From assembly GCF_005924265.1 (NCBI RefSeq), contig NZ_VCLB01000004.1, forward strand, positions 248,001 through 312,000: DNA of 64,000 bases, read 5' to 3'. This document shows positions 17,937 through 27,400 of the stretch, in pieces. A model generated the notes under the pieces. It had not been told where the DNA came from. It searched no databases and saw only the letters and a program-made list of their open reading frames with translations. The stretch is from Martelella lutilitoris. GTDB taxonomy: Bacteria > Pseudomonadota > Alphaproteobacteria > Rhizobiales > Rhizobiaceae. A program made the translations under genes and the position numbers. The number at the start of each line of letters is the position of its first letter. Within the stretch, counting starts at the first letter, position 1.

Positions 17937-18590
17937 ATGGACTGGTCAAGCGTAGCGGCCTTTGCCGCGACCGAGTTTCTTTTGTGCCTGTCGCCGGGGC
18001 CTGCCGTGCTGCTGGTCGTGGGGCTATCCATGCGGCAGGGCTTCTGGCGCTCGCAGGCGGCAGCGACCGGCATTCTGGCGACCAATGCGCTTTATTTCGC
18101 GCTGTCGGCCGCCGGCGTCGCCTCGCTGATCCTGATGAGCGCAACGCTCTTCAATGTGGTGAAAATCATCGGTGCGGTCTATCTCGCCTGGCTCGGCATC
18201 AAGATGATCGCCCCGCTGTTGTCTCGCCGGAAAGGTGAAGGCGGTTCGGCCTTGGCTGGTGCGGCAAATCTCAAACGCGTGACACCCGAAGCGCCGTTCA
18301 GGCTGTTCTTCCGCGGCTTCAGCGTACAGGCGGCAAACCCGAAAAACCTCGCCTTCTTCGTCGCCATCCTGCCGCAATTCGTCAACCCGACGGGCGATGT
18401 AGCGATGCAGATGGTGGTCTTCGGCGGCATTTCGGTGATGCTCGAACTGCCGATCCTGCTCATCTATGCGCTCGCCTTCTCCGCCCTTGCCCGGGTGGTG
18501 ACGGAACGCGCGGTGGCCTGGCTCGAGGCGTCCGCCGGCGGCATTCTGGTGATGTTGGGGGCAGCGCTTGCCCTGCAGAAGAGGGCGTGA
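17937..18590 (+). CDS. LysE/RhtB-family amino-acid exporter
   Basis: A 217-aa inner-membrane protein with six hydrophobic segments and the family signature CLSPGPAVLLVVGLSMRQGF near residues 20-40, as in RhtB/LysE translocators. A cytoplasmic loop (about residues 95-120) leads into FRGFSVQAANPKNLAFF, also typical. The family exports amino acids or their analogues. In this operon a beta-amino acid (beta-alanine or beta-aminoisobutyrate, the end products of pyrimidine degradation) is an attractive but unproven substrate. The ATG is 3 bp after the hydA stop codon. Confidence 0.88.
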   Translation: MDWSSVAAFAATEFLLCLSPGPAVLLVVGLSMRQGFWRSQAAATGILATNALYFALSAAGVASLILMSATLFNVVKIIGAVYLAWLGIKMIAPLLSRRKGEGGSALAGAANLKRVTPEAPFRLFFRGFSVQAANPKNLAFFVAILPQFVNPTGDVAMQMVVFGGISVMLELPILLIYALAFSALARVVTERAVAWLEASAGGILVMLGAALALQKRA

Positions 18591-18594
18591 GCGG

Positions 18595-19023
18595 ATGAGC
18601 GACGACAACACCATCCGCATCGCCGTCGCGCTGATCATCAACGACAAGGGCGAGATGCTGACCGTGCGCAAGCGCGGCACGGCGGCCTTCATGCAGCCCG
18701 GCGGCAAGATTGACGAAGGCGAGACCCCGATCGCGGCCCTCATTCGTGAACTGGACGAGGAACTGGCGCTGAAGCTAGCGCCCGAAGTCTTCCGGCCGGA
18801 AGGGCACCACCGCGAAAGAGCGGCGAACGAACCCGGAATGATCGTCGAGGCGGAAGCCTTTTCGACCTTCGCCGCGCCGGAGGTCGCGCCGCAGGCGGAA
18901 ATCGCAGAATGTCGGTGGCTGCCGCTTTTCGGGCCGGTCGGCGTGAAACGCGCCGCCTTGAGCGAACGCCACCTGTTTCCCATCGCGCGAAAACGATTTT
19001 CAGAACTGGAGAGCGCAGAATGA
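18595..19023 (+). CDS. NUDIX hydrolase
   Basis: A 142-aa NUDIX-fold pyrophosphohydrolase. The NUDIX box reads GKIDEGE-x7-RELDEELAL (about residues 41-63), with all catalytic glutamates; the late consensus G is replaced by A, which is tolerated in the family. The substrate is unknown. Members of this size hydrolyse nucleoside di- and triphosphates or their analogues, including damaged nucleotides. It is tightly coupled: the start lies 4 bp after the LysE stop, and its TGA overlaps the ATG of the ABC ATPase gene. This placement suggests a link to nucleobase metabolism, but that is inference. Confidence 0.88.
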   Translation: MSDDNTIRIAVALIINDKGEMLTVRKRGTAAFMQPGGKIDEGETPIAALIRELDEELALKLAPEVFRPEGHHRERAANEPGMIVEAEAFSTFAAPEVAPQAEIAECRWLPLFGPVGVKRAALSERHLFPIARKRFSELESAE

Positions 19024-19811
19024 ATGACAAGGCGCCCCTTTCCGTCGTCTCGGCGAAGGATCTCTGTCTCACCTTTACGACCAATGACGGTCCGGTCCAC
19101 GCCCTGAAGGATGTCAATCTGGAGGTCAAGAAGGGCGATTTCGTCTCCTTCATCGGTCCGTCCGGCTGCGGCAAGACCACCTTTCTGCGGGTGATCGCCG
19201 ACCTTGAGAAAAAAACCGCCGGCGAGATCACCGTCAACGGCACCACGCCGGAAAACGCCCGGCTTGACCGCGCCTATGGCTATGTGTTTCAGGCCGCCGC
19301 CCTTTATCCCTGGCGCACGATCGAGAAGAATGTCGCCCTGCCGCTCGAAATCATGGGCTATACCAAGGCCGACCAGACCCGCCGCATCGAACGGGTGCTG
19401 GAGCTGGTGGACCTTGCAGGCTTCGGGAAGAAATTCCCATGGCAGCTATCGGGCGGCATGCAGCAGCGCGCCTCGATTGCCCGCGCGCTCGCCTTCGATG
19501 CCGATCTTCTGCTGATGGACGAGCCCTTTGGCGCGCTCGACGAGATCGTCCGCGACCATCTGAACGAGCAATTGCTGAAGCTCTGGGCCGCGACCAACAA
19601 GACCATCTGCTTCGTCACGCACTCGATCCCCGAGGCCGTCTATCTATCGACCAAGATCGTGGTGATGAGCCCGCGCCCCGGCCGGGTGACCGATGTGATT
19701 GATTCGACGCTGCCGAAGGAACGCCCGCTCGACATTCGCGAAAGCCCGGAATTCCTGAAGATCGCCCATCGCGTGCGCGAGGGACTGAGAGCGGGGCATA
19801 GTTATGAGTGA
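19020..19811 (+). CDS. ABC transporter ATP-binding protein, nitrate/taurine/NMT1 type
   Basis: A 263-aa ATPase of the SsuB/TauB/ThiZ group. It carries Walker A GPSGCGKTT (about residues 42-50), Q-loop VFQAAALYPWRT, signature LSGGMQQR (about 143), Walker B LLLMDEPFGALDE and switch H in VTHSIPEAVYLS. It should energise the two permeases and binding protein encoded after a 404-bp repeat-filled gap. The ATG overlaps the NUDIX stop (ATGA), so translation is coupled to the pyrimidine operon. Confidence 0.93.
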   Translation: MNDKAPLSVVSAKDLCLTFTTNDGPVHALKDVNLEVKKGDFVSFIGPSGCGKTTFLRVIADLEKKTAGEITVNGTTPENARLDRAYGYVFQAAALYPWRTIEKNVALPLEIMGYTKADQTRRIERVLELVDLAGFGKKFPWQLSGGMQQRASIARALAFDADLLLMDEPFGALDEIVRDHLNEQLLKLWAATNKTICFVTHSIPEAVYLSTKIVVMSPRPGRVTDVIDSTLPKERPLDIRESPEFLKIAHRVREGLRAGHSYE

Positions 19812-19831
19812 GCGCCTGCCGCACCCTCACG

Positions 19832-19972
19832 CCGTCACCCCGGCCTTGAGCCGGGGTCCAGGGCGGCACGGCCTGAACGCGCGAACCGGTTCTGCTGCCG
19901 GACATCAAACGCTGCCTCCCGTTGTTTGGGCCTGGATCCCGGCTCAAGGCCGGGATGACGGAAGAGGTTGGG
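19832..19972. repeat. Paired GTCAYCCCGG-type palindromes (locus 1)
   Basis: A forward copy (GTCACCCCGGCCTTGAGCC..., from about 19834) and an inverted copy (CTGGATCCCGGCTCAAGGCC..., to about 19969) face each other about 100 bp apart. Each copy is itself a palindrome. The same arrangement is found at four other loci in the window. Confidence 0.8.
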
Positions 19973-20005
19973 GAGTGGCTAAAGGAACCGGCGGCCTCTC
20001 TTCGA

Positions 20006-20137
20006 TCTCCCCCCTTGAGGGGGAGATGCCCCGACAGGGGCAGAGGGGAGTGAACCGCAAGCCCGAAACACCGCGCCGATTGGGGAGGGGTTACCCCTCT
20101 CTGTCGCTTTCGCGACATCTCCCCCTCAAGGGGGGAG
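20006..20137. repeat. Paired CTCCCCCTTGAGGGGGAG-type palindromes
   Basis: Two copies in opposite orientation: 20006-20053 (CTCCCCCCTTGAGGGGGAG then GACAGGGGCAGAGGGG) and 20094-20137 (CCCCTCTCTGTCGCTTTCG then CTCCCCCTCAAGGGGGGAG). This repeat type is common in alphaproteobacterial intergenic regions. The two copies can pair to form one long stem. Confidence 0.75.
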
Positions 20138-20215
20138 CTTGGTGGGTGGGCTTGGCTGTTTCTGCAGACAATAGCAGGCCGCATTTGAAAGACGAAAGCG
20201 AGAAAGGACACCGCC

Positions 20216-21085
20216 ATGCTGCGTGAACGCGTCCTTCCGGTTGCCACCGTCGTCTTTGCCATCCTGGCCATCTGGTGCGTCTTCGTCGTGGTGATGAACC
20301 GGCAGTTTGTCGAGGATCAGGCGCGCCGCGCCGGACAGGAGATCACCTTCGGCGAAATCGTCTCGCAATCCTACACGCTGGAGCGGCCGGTGCTGCCCTC
20401 CCCGCACCAGGTCGCGGCGGAACTCTGGAACACCACGGTCGAAAAGAAGATCACCTCCAAGCGCAGCCTCGTCTATCACGCCTGGATCACGCTGTCCTCC
20501 ACCCTGCTCGGCTTTGCCATCGGCTCCGGTTTCGGCATCATTCTCGCCATCGCCATCGTCCACAACCGCACGATGGAACGCTCGATGATGCCGTGGATCA
20601 TCGCCAGCCAGACGATTCCGATCATCGCCATCGCGCCGATGCTGATCGTCGTCCTGAACGCGATCGGCATTACCGGGCTTTTGCCCAAGGCGCTGATCTC
20701 GACCTATCTGTCTTTCTTCCCCGTCGCCGTCGGCATGGTCTCGGGGCTGCGTTCGCCCGACGCGCTGCAACTCGACCTGATGCGCACCTATAATGCCAAT
20801 GACCGGCAGATCCTGTGGAAGCTCAGACTGCCGTCGGCCATGCCCTATCTTTTCACGTCGCTGAAAATCGCGATCGCGATTTCGCTGGTTGGCGCGATCA
20901 TCGCCGAACTGCCGACGGGCGCGGTGGCCGGTCTTGGCGCGCGGCTCCTGTCAGGCTCCTATTACGGGCAGACGGTGCAGATCTGGTCGGCGCTGTTCAT
21001 GGCCGCGATCCTCGCCTCCATTCTGGTCGCCATTGTCGGGCTTGCGCAAACCGCGGTCCTCAAACGCATGGGGGTCAAGCCATGA
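20216..21085 (+). CDS. ABC transporter permease 1, nitrate/taurine/NMT1 type
   Basis: A 289-aa inner-membrane permease of the SsuC/TauC/ThiX group. It has an N-terminal membrane segment (about residues 8-28), an extended periplasmic-side region (about 30-80), then the typical five to six helices. The EAA-like loop reads MRTYNANDRQILWKLRLPSAMPYLF (about 185-210) and contacts the ATPase. GAAAGGAC precedes the ATG. The next permease start overlaps its stop codon (ATGA). Confidence 0.92.
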   Translation: MLRERVLPVATVVFAILAIWCVFVVVMNRQFVEDQARRAGQEITFGEIVSQSYTLERPVLPSPHQVAAELWNTTVEKKITSKRSLVYHAWITLSSTLLGFAIGSGFGIILAIAIVHNRTMERSMMPWIIASQTIPIIAIAPMLIVVLNAIGITGLLPKALISTYLSFFPVAVGMVSGLRSPDALQLDLMRTYNANDRQILWKLRLPSAMPYLFTSLKIAIAISLVGAIIAELPTGAVAGLGARLLSGSYYGQTVQIWSALFMAAILASILVAIVGLAQTAVLKRMGVKP

Positions 21086-21951
21086 ATGACGGTTTCGTCT
21101 TGTTCGCGATCGCCTTCTGGCTCGGCGGCTGGGCCTTCAACGAGTGGCTGGTGCGGCAGAAATTCTCCAACCCCGTGCTCAATCGCCTTGCCTGGTTTGC
21201 CGTGCCCGTCATTTTCGGCGCCGCGATCATCATCATCTGGGAAGGCGTCGTCATCGCCTTCGACATTCCGCCGATCCTGCTGCCTGCCCCAAGCGATGTC
21301 TGGGTGCGTCTGATCAATTCGCTGCCGATCCTCTGGGCCGATTTCCAGCAAACCTTCCTGAAGGCGGTGCTGATCGGTTATGCAATCGGCTGCGGCTCTG
21401 GTTTCATCGTCGCCATCCTCATCGACCGTTCGCCATTCCTCAAGAACGGGCTGCTGCCGTTCGGCAATTTCGTTTCGGCGCTGCCGATCGTCGGCATCGC
21501 ACCGATCATGGTGATGTGGTTCGGCTTCGACTGGCCATCAAAGGCCGCCGTTGTCGTGGTCGCGACCTTTTTCCCGATGCTGGTCAACACCATCCAGGGC
21601 CTGTCCGCCTCATCCAGCATGGAGCGTGACCTGATGCGCACCTATGCCGCCTCCTGGTCACAGACGCTGATCAAGCTCCGGCTCCCGGCGGCATGGCCGT
21701 TCATTTTCAATGCGTTGAAGATCAATTCCACGCTGGCGCTGATCGGCGCCATTGTGGCAGAATTTTTCGGCACACCCACGGTCGGCATGGGGTTCCGGAT
21801 TTCCACGGAAGTGGGCCGGGCCAATATCGACATGGTCTGGGCCGAAATTGCGGTGGCGGCGCTTGCCGGCTCCGCCTTTTATGGCGTGGTGGCGCTCATT
21901 CAGCGCGTCGTCACGTTCTGGCATCCCTCCGTCCGGTCCGGGCGGTCGTGA
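21082..21951 (+). CDS. ABC transporter permease 2, nitrate/taurine/NMT1 type
   Basis: A 289-aa permease paralogous to its neighbour. It has about seven hydrophobic segments and an EAA-like loop MRTYAASWSQTLIKLRLPAAWPFIF near residues 190-215, followed by LIGAIVAEFFG. Two different permeases, one ATPase and an NMT1/THI5-like binding protein are the composition of importers for pyrimidine-ring compounds such as the thiamine precursor HMP, riboflavin and related molecules. Its ATG overlaps the preceding stop codon. Confidence 0.92.
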   Translation: MNDGFVLFAIAFWLGGWAFNEWLVRQKFSNPVLNRLAWFAVPVIFGAAIIIIWEGVVIAFDIPPILLPAPSDVWVRLINSLPILWADFQQTFLKAVLIGYAIGCGSGFIVAILIDRSPFLKNGLLPFGNFVSALPIVGIAPIMVMWFGFDWPSKAAVVVVATFFPMLVNTIQGLSASSSMERDLMRTYAASWSQTLIKLRLPAAWPFIFNALKINSTLALIGAIVAEFFGTPTVGMGFRISTEVGRANIDMVWAEIAVAALAGSAFYGVVALIQRVVTFWHPSVRSGRS

Positions 21952-21985
21952 TGAATCAAATATCGAAACCAAGGGGAACGACAAC

Positions 21986-22981
21986 ATGAAATCGACACTT
22001 CTCGCGGCATTGACCGCCGGTGGTCTGGCGCTCGGCGCAGGTCAGGCCTTTTCCGCAGATGAAATCACGCTGCAGCTCAAGTGGGTGACCCAGGCCCAGT
22101 TCGCCGGCTATTACGTGGCCCTCGAAAAAGGCTTCTACGAAGAAGAAGGCCTCGACGTCACCATCAAGCCCGGCGGCCCGGATATCGCGCCCGCTCAGGT
22201 TCTGGCCGGCGGCGGCGCAGACGTCATCGTCGACTGGATGCCGTCGGCGCTCGCAACGCGCGAAAAGGGCGTGCCGCTCGTCAACATCGCCCAGCCGTTC
22301 AAGTCTTCCGGCATGATGCTGACGTGTCTCAAGGAAAACAACGTGATGAGCCCGGAAGATTTCCCCGGCAAGACGCTGGGCGTCTGGTTCTACGGCAATG
22401 AATATCCGTTCCTGTCGTGGATGGCCCATCTCGGCATCCCGACCGATGGCGGCGAGGACGGCGTGACCGTGCTGAAACAGGGCTTCAACGTTGACCCGCT
22501 CTTGCAGAAGCAGGCGGCCTGCATCTCCACCATGACCTATAACGAATACTGGCAGGTGATCGACGCCGGCATTTCCGAGGACCAGCTCAACACCTTCAAA
22601 TATGAGGATGAGGGCGTGGCGACGCTGGAGGACGGCCTCTACGTGCTGGAAGACGATCTCGCCGATCCGAAATTCAAGGAAGACATGGTGAAGTTCGTTC
22701 GCGCCTCGATGAAGGGCTGGAAATGGGCCGAGGAAAACCCGGACGAAGCCGCCGAGATCGTGCTCGAATATGACGACACCGGCGCCCAGACCGAAAAGCA
22801 CCAGAAGCGGATGATGGGCGAAGTGGCCAAGCTGACGGCCGGCTCCAATGGCGCGCTTGACCCGGCCGACTACGAGCGCACCGTCGAGGTTCTTCTCGGC
22901 GGCGGCTCCGACCCGGTCATCACCAAGAAGCCGGAAGGCGCCTATACGCTGGAAATCACCGACGCGGCGCTTTCCAACTAA
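21986..22981 (+). CDS. ABC transporter substrate-binding protein, NMT1/THI5-like
   Basis: A 331-aa periplasmic protein with a signal peptide (MKSTLLAALTAGGLALGAGQAFSA, cleavage near residue 24). It opens with LQLKWVTQAQFAGYYVALEKGFY, the hallmark of the NMT1/THI5-like family that includes ThiY and RibY. Family members bind pyrimidine-type or flavin precursors. Given the linked RutR box, PreTA, HydA and amidase genes, uracil, thymine, dihydropyrimidine or a carbamoyl intermediate are the likely ligands; this is inference. The start was chosen for the signal peptide and AAGGGGAACGACAAC ribosome binding site. Confidence 0.9.
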   Translation: MKSTLLAALTAGGLALGAGQAFSADEITLQLKWVTQAQFAGYYVALEKGFYEEEGLDVTIKPGGPDIAPAQVLAGGGADVIVDWMPSALATREKGVPLVNIAQPFKSSGMMLTCLKENNVMSPEDFPGKTLGVWFYGNEYPFLSWMAHLGIPTDGGEDGVTVLKQGFNVDPLLQKQAACISTMTYNEYWQVIDAGISEDQLNTFKYEDEGVATLEDGLYVLEDDLADPKFKEDMVKFVRASMKGWKWAEENPDEAAEIVLEYDDTGAQTEKHQKRMMGEVAKLTAGSNGALDPADYERTVEVLLGGGSDPVITKKPEGAYTLEITDAALSN

Positions 22982-23289
22982 ATTTCAAACACTTGATTAA
23001 ATACTGATGCGCGCGGTTCTGTTCGGGACCGCGCGTATTGCATTTTTGCACCAGTTTCGATATTAATCGAACCACCTGGTTCAATTTTGCAAGTTTTTGC
23101 ATTAGACCGACTTGAAATTGGGGCCGGTTGTGACGAACTGCCCAGCGACATCATCCGGCATTCGCCCGTTCGCGTAGAACAGGCAGCAGGTGCCCGGTGC
23201 AAGACCGGTCGATCACCGCGCGCTCAGTTTGCGCAAGACGATCCGCAATAAAGTTGTGGCCTCCTCCCGGCCGATAGAGGAAAACCGTC
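22982..23289. other. Intergenic region upstream of RND efflux genes, 308 bp
   Basis: This holds the end of the pyrimidine importer operon and the control region of the RND efflux pair. The only clear structure is the inverted repeat at 23067-23084. No terminator with a T tract is obvious. Short frames are not supported. Confidence 0.5.
23067..23084. promoter_or_regulatory. Inverted repeat, candidate operator for the RND pump
   Basis: TCGAACCA (23067-23074), CC, TGGTTCAA (23077-23084): arms match at 7 of 8 positions around a 2-bp centre. The form is typical of TetR/MarR operators. It lies about 205 bp before the adaptor gene. It resembles a RutR box stretched by one base in each arm (TTGAACCA against TTGACCA), which is notable since a RutR locus ends just upstream. 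No regulator gene is adjacent to the pump. Confidence 0.45.
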
Positions 23290-24477
23290 ATGCAGAAACA
23301 TGTCCGTCTCGCCGTATTGTCTCCGATGCTTCTCGCGATGGCCTTTTCGCCGGCACTCGGCGCTGAAGCGAGTGCGCCCGCCGAGACAGGAACGAGCCTG
23401 CCCTCCATCATCGTCACCGATGTGAAAGTGATGCCGCTGACCGCAATCGTCCGGGCGACCGGCACGATTGAACCGGTCGAGGAAGTCTATGTCCAGCCGC
23501 TGGTCGAAGGCCTCTCGATCGAGACGATCAATGCTGAAATCGGCGACAGGGTTGAAGAAGGCGAGGTTCTGGCAACGCTTAGAACCGACGCGCTGCTCCT
23601 GCAGAAAAGCAGCCTTCAGGCAAGCAAGGCCAAGGCCGAGGCAAGTCTGGCCCAGCTCAACGCCCAGTTGACGGCAAGCGAGGCCGCCCAGACGGATGCC
23701 CGCCGTCAGTTCGAGCGCACCAAGCGCCTTGCCGACAATGGCTCGGTCTCCACCTCGGCGCTGGAACAGGCGGAAACGGCGGCACTGAGGGCCGATGCCT
23801 CGACGGCCGCCGCGCGCGAGGCCGTCAGCGTGGCGGAAGCCGATATCAACGTCCAGCAGGCGCAGATCGACGATATCGACCTTCGGTTGGAGCGCACCAA
23901 CATCAAGGCGCCGGTCTCCGGCGTCATCTCCGGCAAGAATGCCCGCATCGGCGCGATTGCCACCGGCGCCTCGACGCCGATGTTCACCATGATCCGCGAC
24001 GGCGCGATCGAACTGGTTGCCGAGGTCCCCGAGGAAAACATGATGAAGGTATCCGAGGGCCAACCGGCGAAGATCTCGCTGGTCGGCGATGCGCCCGCTC
24101 TCAGCGGCACCGTCCGGCTGGTTTCGCCCGTTGTCGACAACATCACCCGTCTTGGCGATGTGTTCATCTCCATTGATGAGCCCGGTCGCGCGCGTCCCGG
24201 CATGTATGCCAGCGCCGAGATCATTGTCGAGGAAGCCGAAAACCTGGCCCTGCCGATGACCGCCGTCAATATCGACCGTCAGGGTTCCACCGTGCGCCGG
24301 GTGAAGGACGGCACGGTCGAGATCGTGACGGTCAGGACCGGCATCCAGGACGGCGAAACGATCGAGATCGTTGATGGCCTTGCCGCGGGCGACCAGGTGG
24401 TGGCCAAGGCCGGCGCCTATGTGCGCGCCGGTGACCGGATCAACCCCGTGCCGGCCGCCGAAGCGCCGCTCAACTGA
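23290..24477 (+). CDS. RND efflux periplasmic adaptor subunit (HlyD/MFP family)
   Basis: A 395-aa membrane fusion protein. It has a signal peptide (residues 1-24, ending SPALGA), a lipoyl-type barrel with VDGL/VEGL-like motif, and a long alpha-helical hairpin (about residues 100-190, Ala/Glu/Gln-rich). The second lipoyl half carries IKAPVSGVISGKNARIGAIATG, and a beta-barrel and membrane-proximal domain follow. It lacks a lipobox cysteine, so it is probably not lipidated. It links the inner-membrane pump encoded 11 bp downstream to an outer-membrane channel that is not encoded here. GAGG precedes the ATG. Confidence 0.93.
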   Translation: MQKHVRLAVLSPMLLAMAFSPALGAEASAPAETGTSLPSIIVTDVKVMPLTAIVRATGTIEPVEEVYVQPLVEGLSIETINAEIGDRVEEGEVLATLRTDALLLQKSSLQASKAKAEASLAQLNAQLTASEAAQTDARRQFERTKRLADNGSVSTSALEQAETAALRADASTAAAREAVSVAEADINVQQAQIDDIDLRLERTNIKAPVSGVISGKNARIGAIATGASTPMFTMIRDGAIELVAEVPEENMMKVSEGQPAKISLVGDAPALSGTVRLVSPVVDNITRLGDVFISIDEPGRARPGMYASAEIIVEEAENLALPMTAVNIDRQGSTVRRVKDGTVEIVTVRTGIQDGETIEIVDGLAAGDQVVAKAGAYVRAGDRINPVPAAEAPLN

Positions 24478-24488
24478 GGTCAGGACAC

Positions 24489-27400
24489 ATGAACTTTTCA
24501 GCCTGGGCCATTCGAAATCCGGTCGCGCCCCTTCTGCTTCTGGGCCTGCTCCTGTTCATGGGCCTGCAGTCGTTCCGCGACATGCCGATCACCCGTTTCC
24601 CGAATATCGACGTCCCCGTCGTCGCCGTCACCGTCACCCAGAGCGGCGCGGCGCCTGCGGAACTGGAAATGCAGGTGACGAAGAAGATCGAGGATGCGAT
24701 CGCCAGCGTCTCCGGCGTCGATGAGTTGAACTCGACGGTGACCGACGGCGTTTCCACCACCTCGGTGCTGTTCCGCATGGAAGTGAAGCCCGACGAGGCG
24801 TTGCGCGACGTCAAGGACGCGATCGACAATATCCGCTCCGACCTGCCGGCCAATGCCGACGAGCCGGTCGTGCGCAAGATCGACGTCGAAGGCCAGGCGA
24901 TCCAGACCTTTGCCGTCTCCTCGCCCAACATGTCGCTGGAGGAACTCTCCTGGTTTGTCGATGACACGATCGAGCGAGCGTTGCAGGGCATACGCGGCGT
25001 CGGCCGGGTTGATCGCTACGGCGGCGCGGATCGGGAGATCCAGGTCTCGCTCGATGAAAACAAGCTGGCGAGCTATGGCATCACCGCATCCGATGTGAAC
25101 GCGCAGCTACGTCAGACCAACGCCGATACCGGCTCCGGCCGCGGTCAGGTGGCCGGCGCCGAACAGGCGATCCGCACGCTGGGCGACGCCCGCAGCGTTT
25201 CCGATCTCGCCAACACCATGATCGCGCTGGGCAATGGCCGGTTCGCGCGGCTTTCCGACCTCGGCACGGTGACGGACACCTATGAGGAGCCGCGCACCTT
25301 CGCCCGCCACGAAGGCAATCCGGTGGTCTCCTTCGGCGTGTTCCGCTCCAAGGGCGCCAGCGAAGTGACGGTCGCCGATGCGGTGGCCGAGGCGCTGGAC
25401 GAGGTCCGCGCCGAACACCCGGATGTCTCCATCGACCTGATCGACGACGCCGTCTACTTCACCAAGGGCAATTACACCGCAGCCCTCGACACGCTTTACG
25501 AGGGCGCGATCCTCGCCATCATCGTCGTCTTCCTGTTCCTGCACAATTGGCGGGCGACGCTGATTGCCGCCGTGGCGCTTCCCTTCTCGGTGGTCCCGAC
25601 CTTCTGGATCATGGATATGCTTGGCTTCTCGCTCAACCTCGTCAGCCTGATCTCGCTGACGCTGGCGACCGGTATTCTGGTCGATGACGCGATCGTGGAG
25701 GTGGAGAATATCGAGCGGCATATCGGCATGGGCAAGACGCCCTACCGCGCAGCGCTCGATGCCGCCGACGAGATCGGCCTTGCGGTGATCGCCACGTCCT
25801 TCACCATCATTGCCGTCTTCGCGCCGGTCTCCTTCATGCCGGGCATTCCGGGCCAATACTTCATCCAGTTCGGACTGACAGTGGCCTTTGCCGTGTTCTT
25901 CTCGCTCGTGGTTGCCCGCCTGATTACCCCCGTGATGGCCGCCTATATGCTCAAACCCGCAAAGCACAAGGCGAAGGAAGACAAAGAGAGCAATGACGGC
26001 CGCGCGATGCGCGGCTATACGGCCGCCGTACGCTGGACCACACGGTTCCGCTATGTGACACTGGTCGCCGCGCTCGGCGTCCTGGCCGTGTCGCTATTCT
26101 TTATGGCAAAGATCCCCGGCAGTTTCATGCCGCCGGAAGATGCCTCGCGCATCGTGCTCTCCGTCGAACTGCCGCCCAACGCGCAGCTTTCCGACACCGA
26201 GGAGATGACCCGGCTGGTCGCGAACCGGATCGAGGGTTTCGAGGGCGTGGAGAGCGTCACCGTGCTCGGCGGTTCGTCGCCGCTGGGCGACCTCGAATAT
26301 CGCCGCGCGACCGTGACGGTGACGCTCGAAAACCTTGCGCACTCGCTGCCCGAGGCGATCGTCAACGATCTGATCGGCGGCATTCCGCTGATCGGCCAGT
26401 ACCTGCCGAAGCTTGAGCCGCAGGGCCGCACCATCCCGCAATGGCAGATCGAGCAGGAGGTTCTGGCGGCGCTTTCGGACATTCCCGACCTTCGCATCAC
26501 CAAGCTGAACGACCGGGGCCAGCGCGACATCCAGTTCAACTTCCTCTCCGACAATGAGGAAGACCTGCAGCAGGCGGTTGCCATTCTGGAATCCAAGCTG
26601 CGCGCCGATCCGATGCTGGACAAGGTCTCGTCCGAAGGCGCCCTCCCCCGGCCGGAACTGCAGATCCATCCGAAGAAGGAAATCGCGGCCCGGCTTGGCG
26701 TGACGCCGGCCCAGATCGCCAATACGGTTCGCGTCTCGACCGTCGGCGATATCGACGCCAACCTGCCGAAGATCTCGCTCGACAACCGGCTGATCCCGAT
26801 CCGCGTTCGCACCGATCTGGAGCTGCGCCGTGACCTCTCGGCAATCCGCAACCTGAAGATCCAGACCGCGAGCGGCGAAATGGTGCCGCTTTCGGTGGTC
26901 GCCGACGTCAACTACACGGAAGGGGTCGCAACCGTTGACCGCTACGACCGCCACCGCGTGGTTACCATCGGCGCCAACCTGCCGCCGGGCGTGGCGCTCG
27001 ATCCCGCGACCGCGCGCTTCCGCGAGATCGTCGAGAATACCGAGATCCCGTCCACGGTGACGCTGGCCGAGAGCGGCGATGCCAAGATCCTCGCCGAAAT
27101 GCAGCAAAGCTTCATCAACGCCATGCTGCTCGGCCTGTTCCTGGTGCTGGCGGTGCTGATCCTGTTGTTCAAGGACGTGATCCAACCCTTTACCATCCTG
27201 TTCTCTCTGCCGCTGGCGCTTGGCGGGGTGGCAATCGCGCTGATCCTGACCGACGAGCCGGTATCGATGCCGGTGATGATCGGCCTGCTGATGCTGATGG
27301 GCATCGTCACCAAGAACGCCATCCTGCTCGTCGACTTCGCCAAGGAGGCGATCTGGCACGGCATGGAACGGCGCGCCGCTCTTGTCGAGGCCGGCCGCAA

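Larger units (their letters stand above)
19812..20215. other. Repeat-filled gap inside the ABC transporter operon
   Basis: This 404-bp gap between ATPase and permease genes of one importer consists mostly of dispersed palindromic repeats: an inverted pair of the GTCAYCCCGG-CTTGA-CCGGG type and an inverted pair of a CTCCCCCTTGAGGGGGAG type. No gene is supported. Such an insertion could cause differential mRNA decay or attenuation between the two halves of the operon. Confidence 0.75.
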
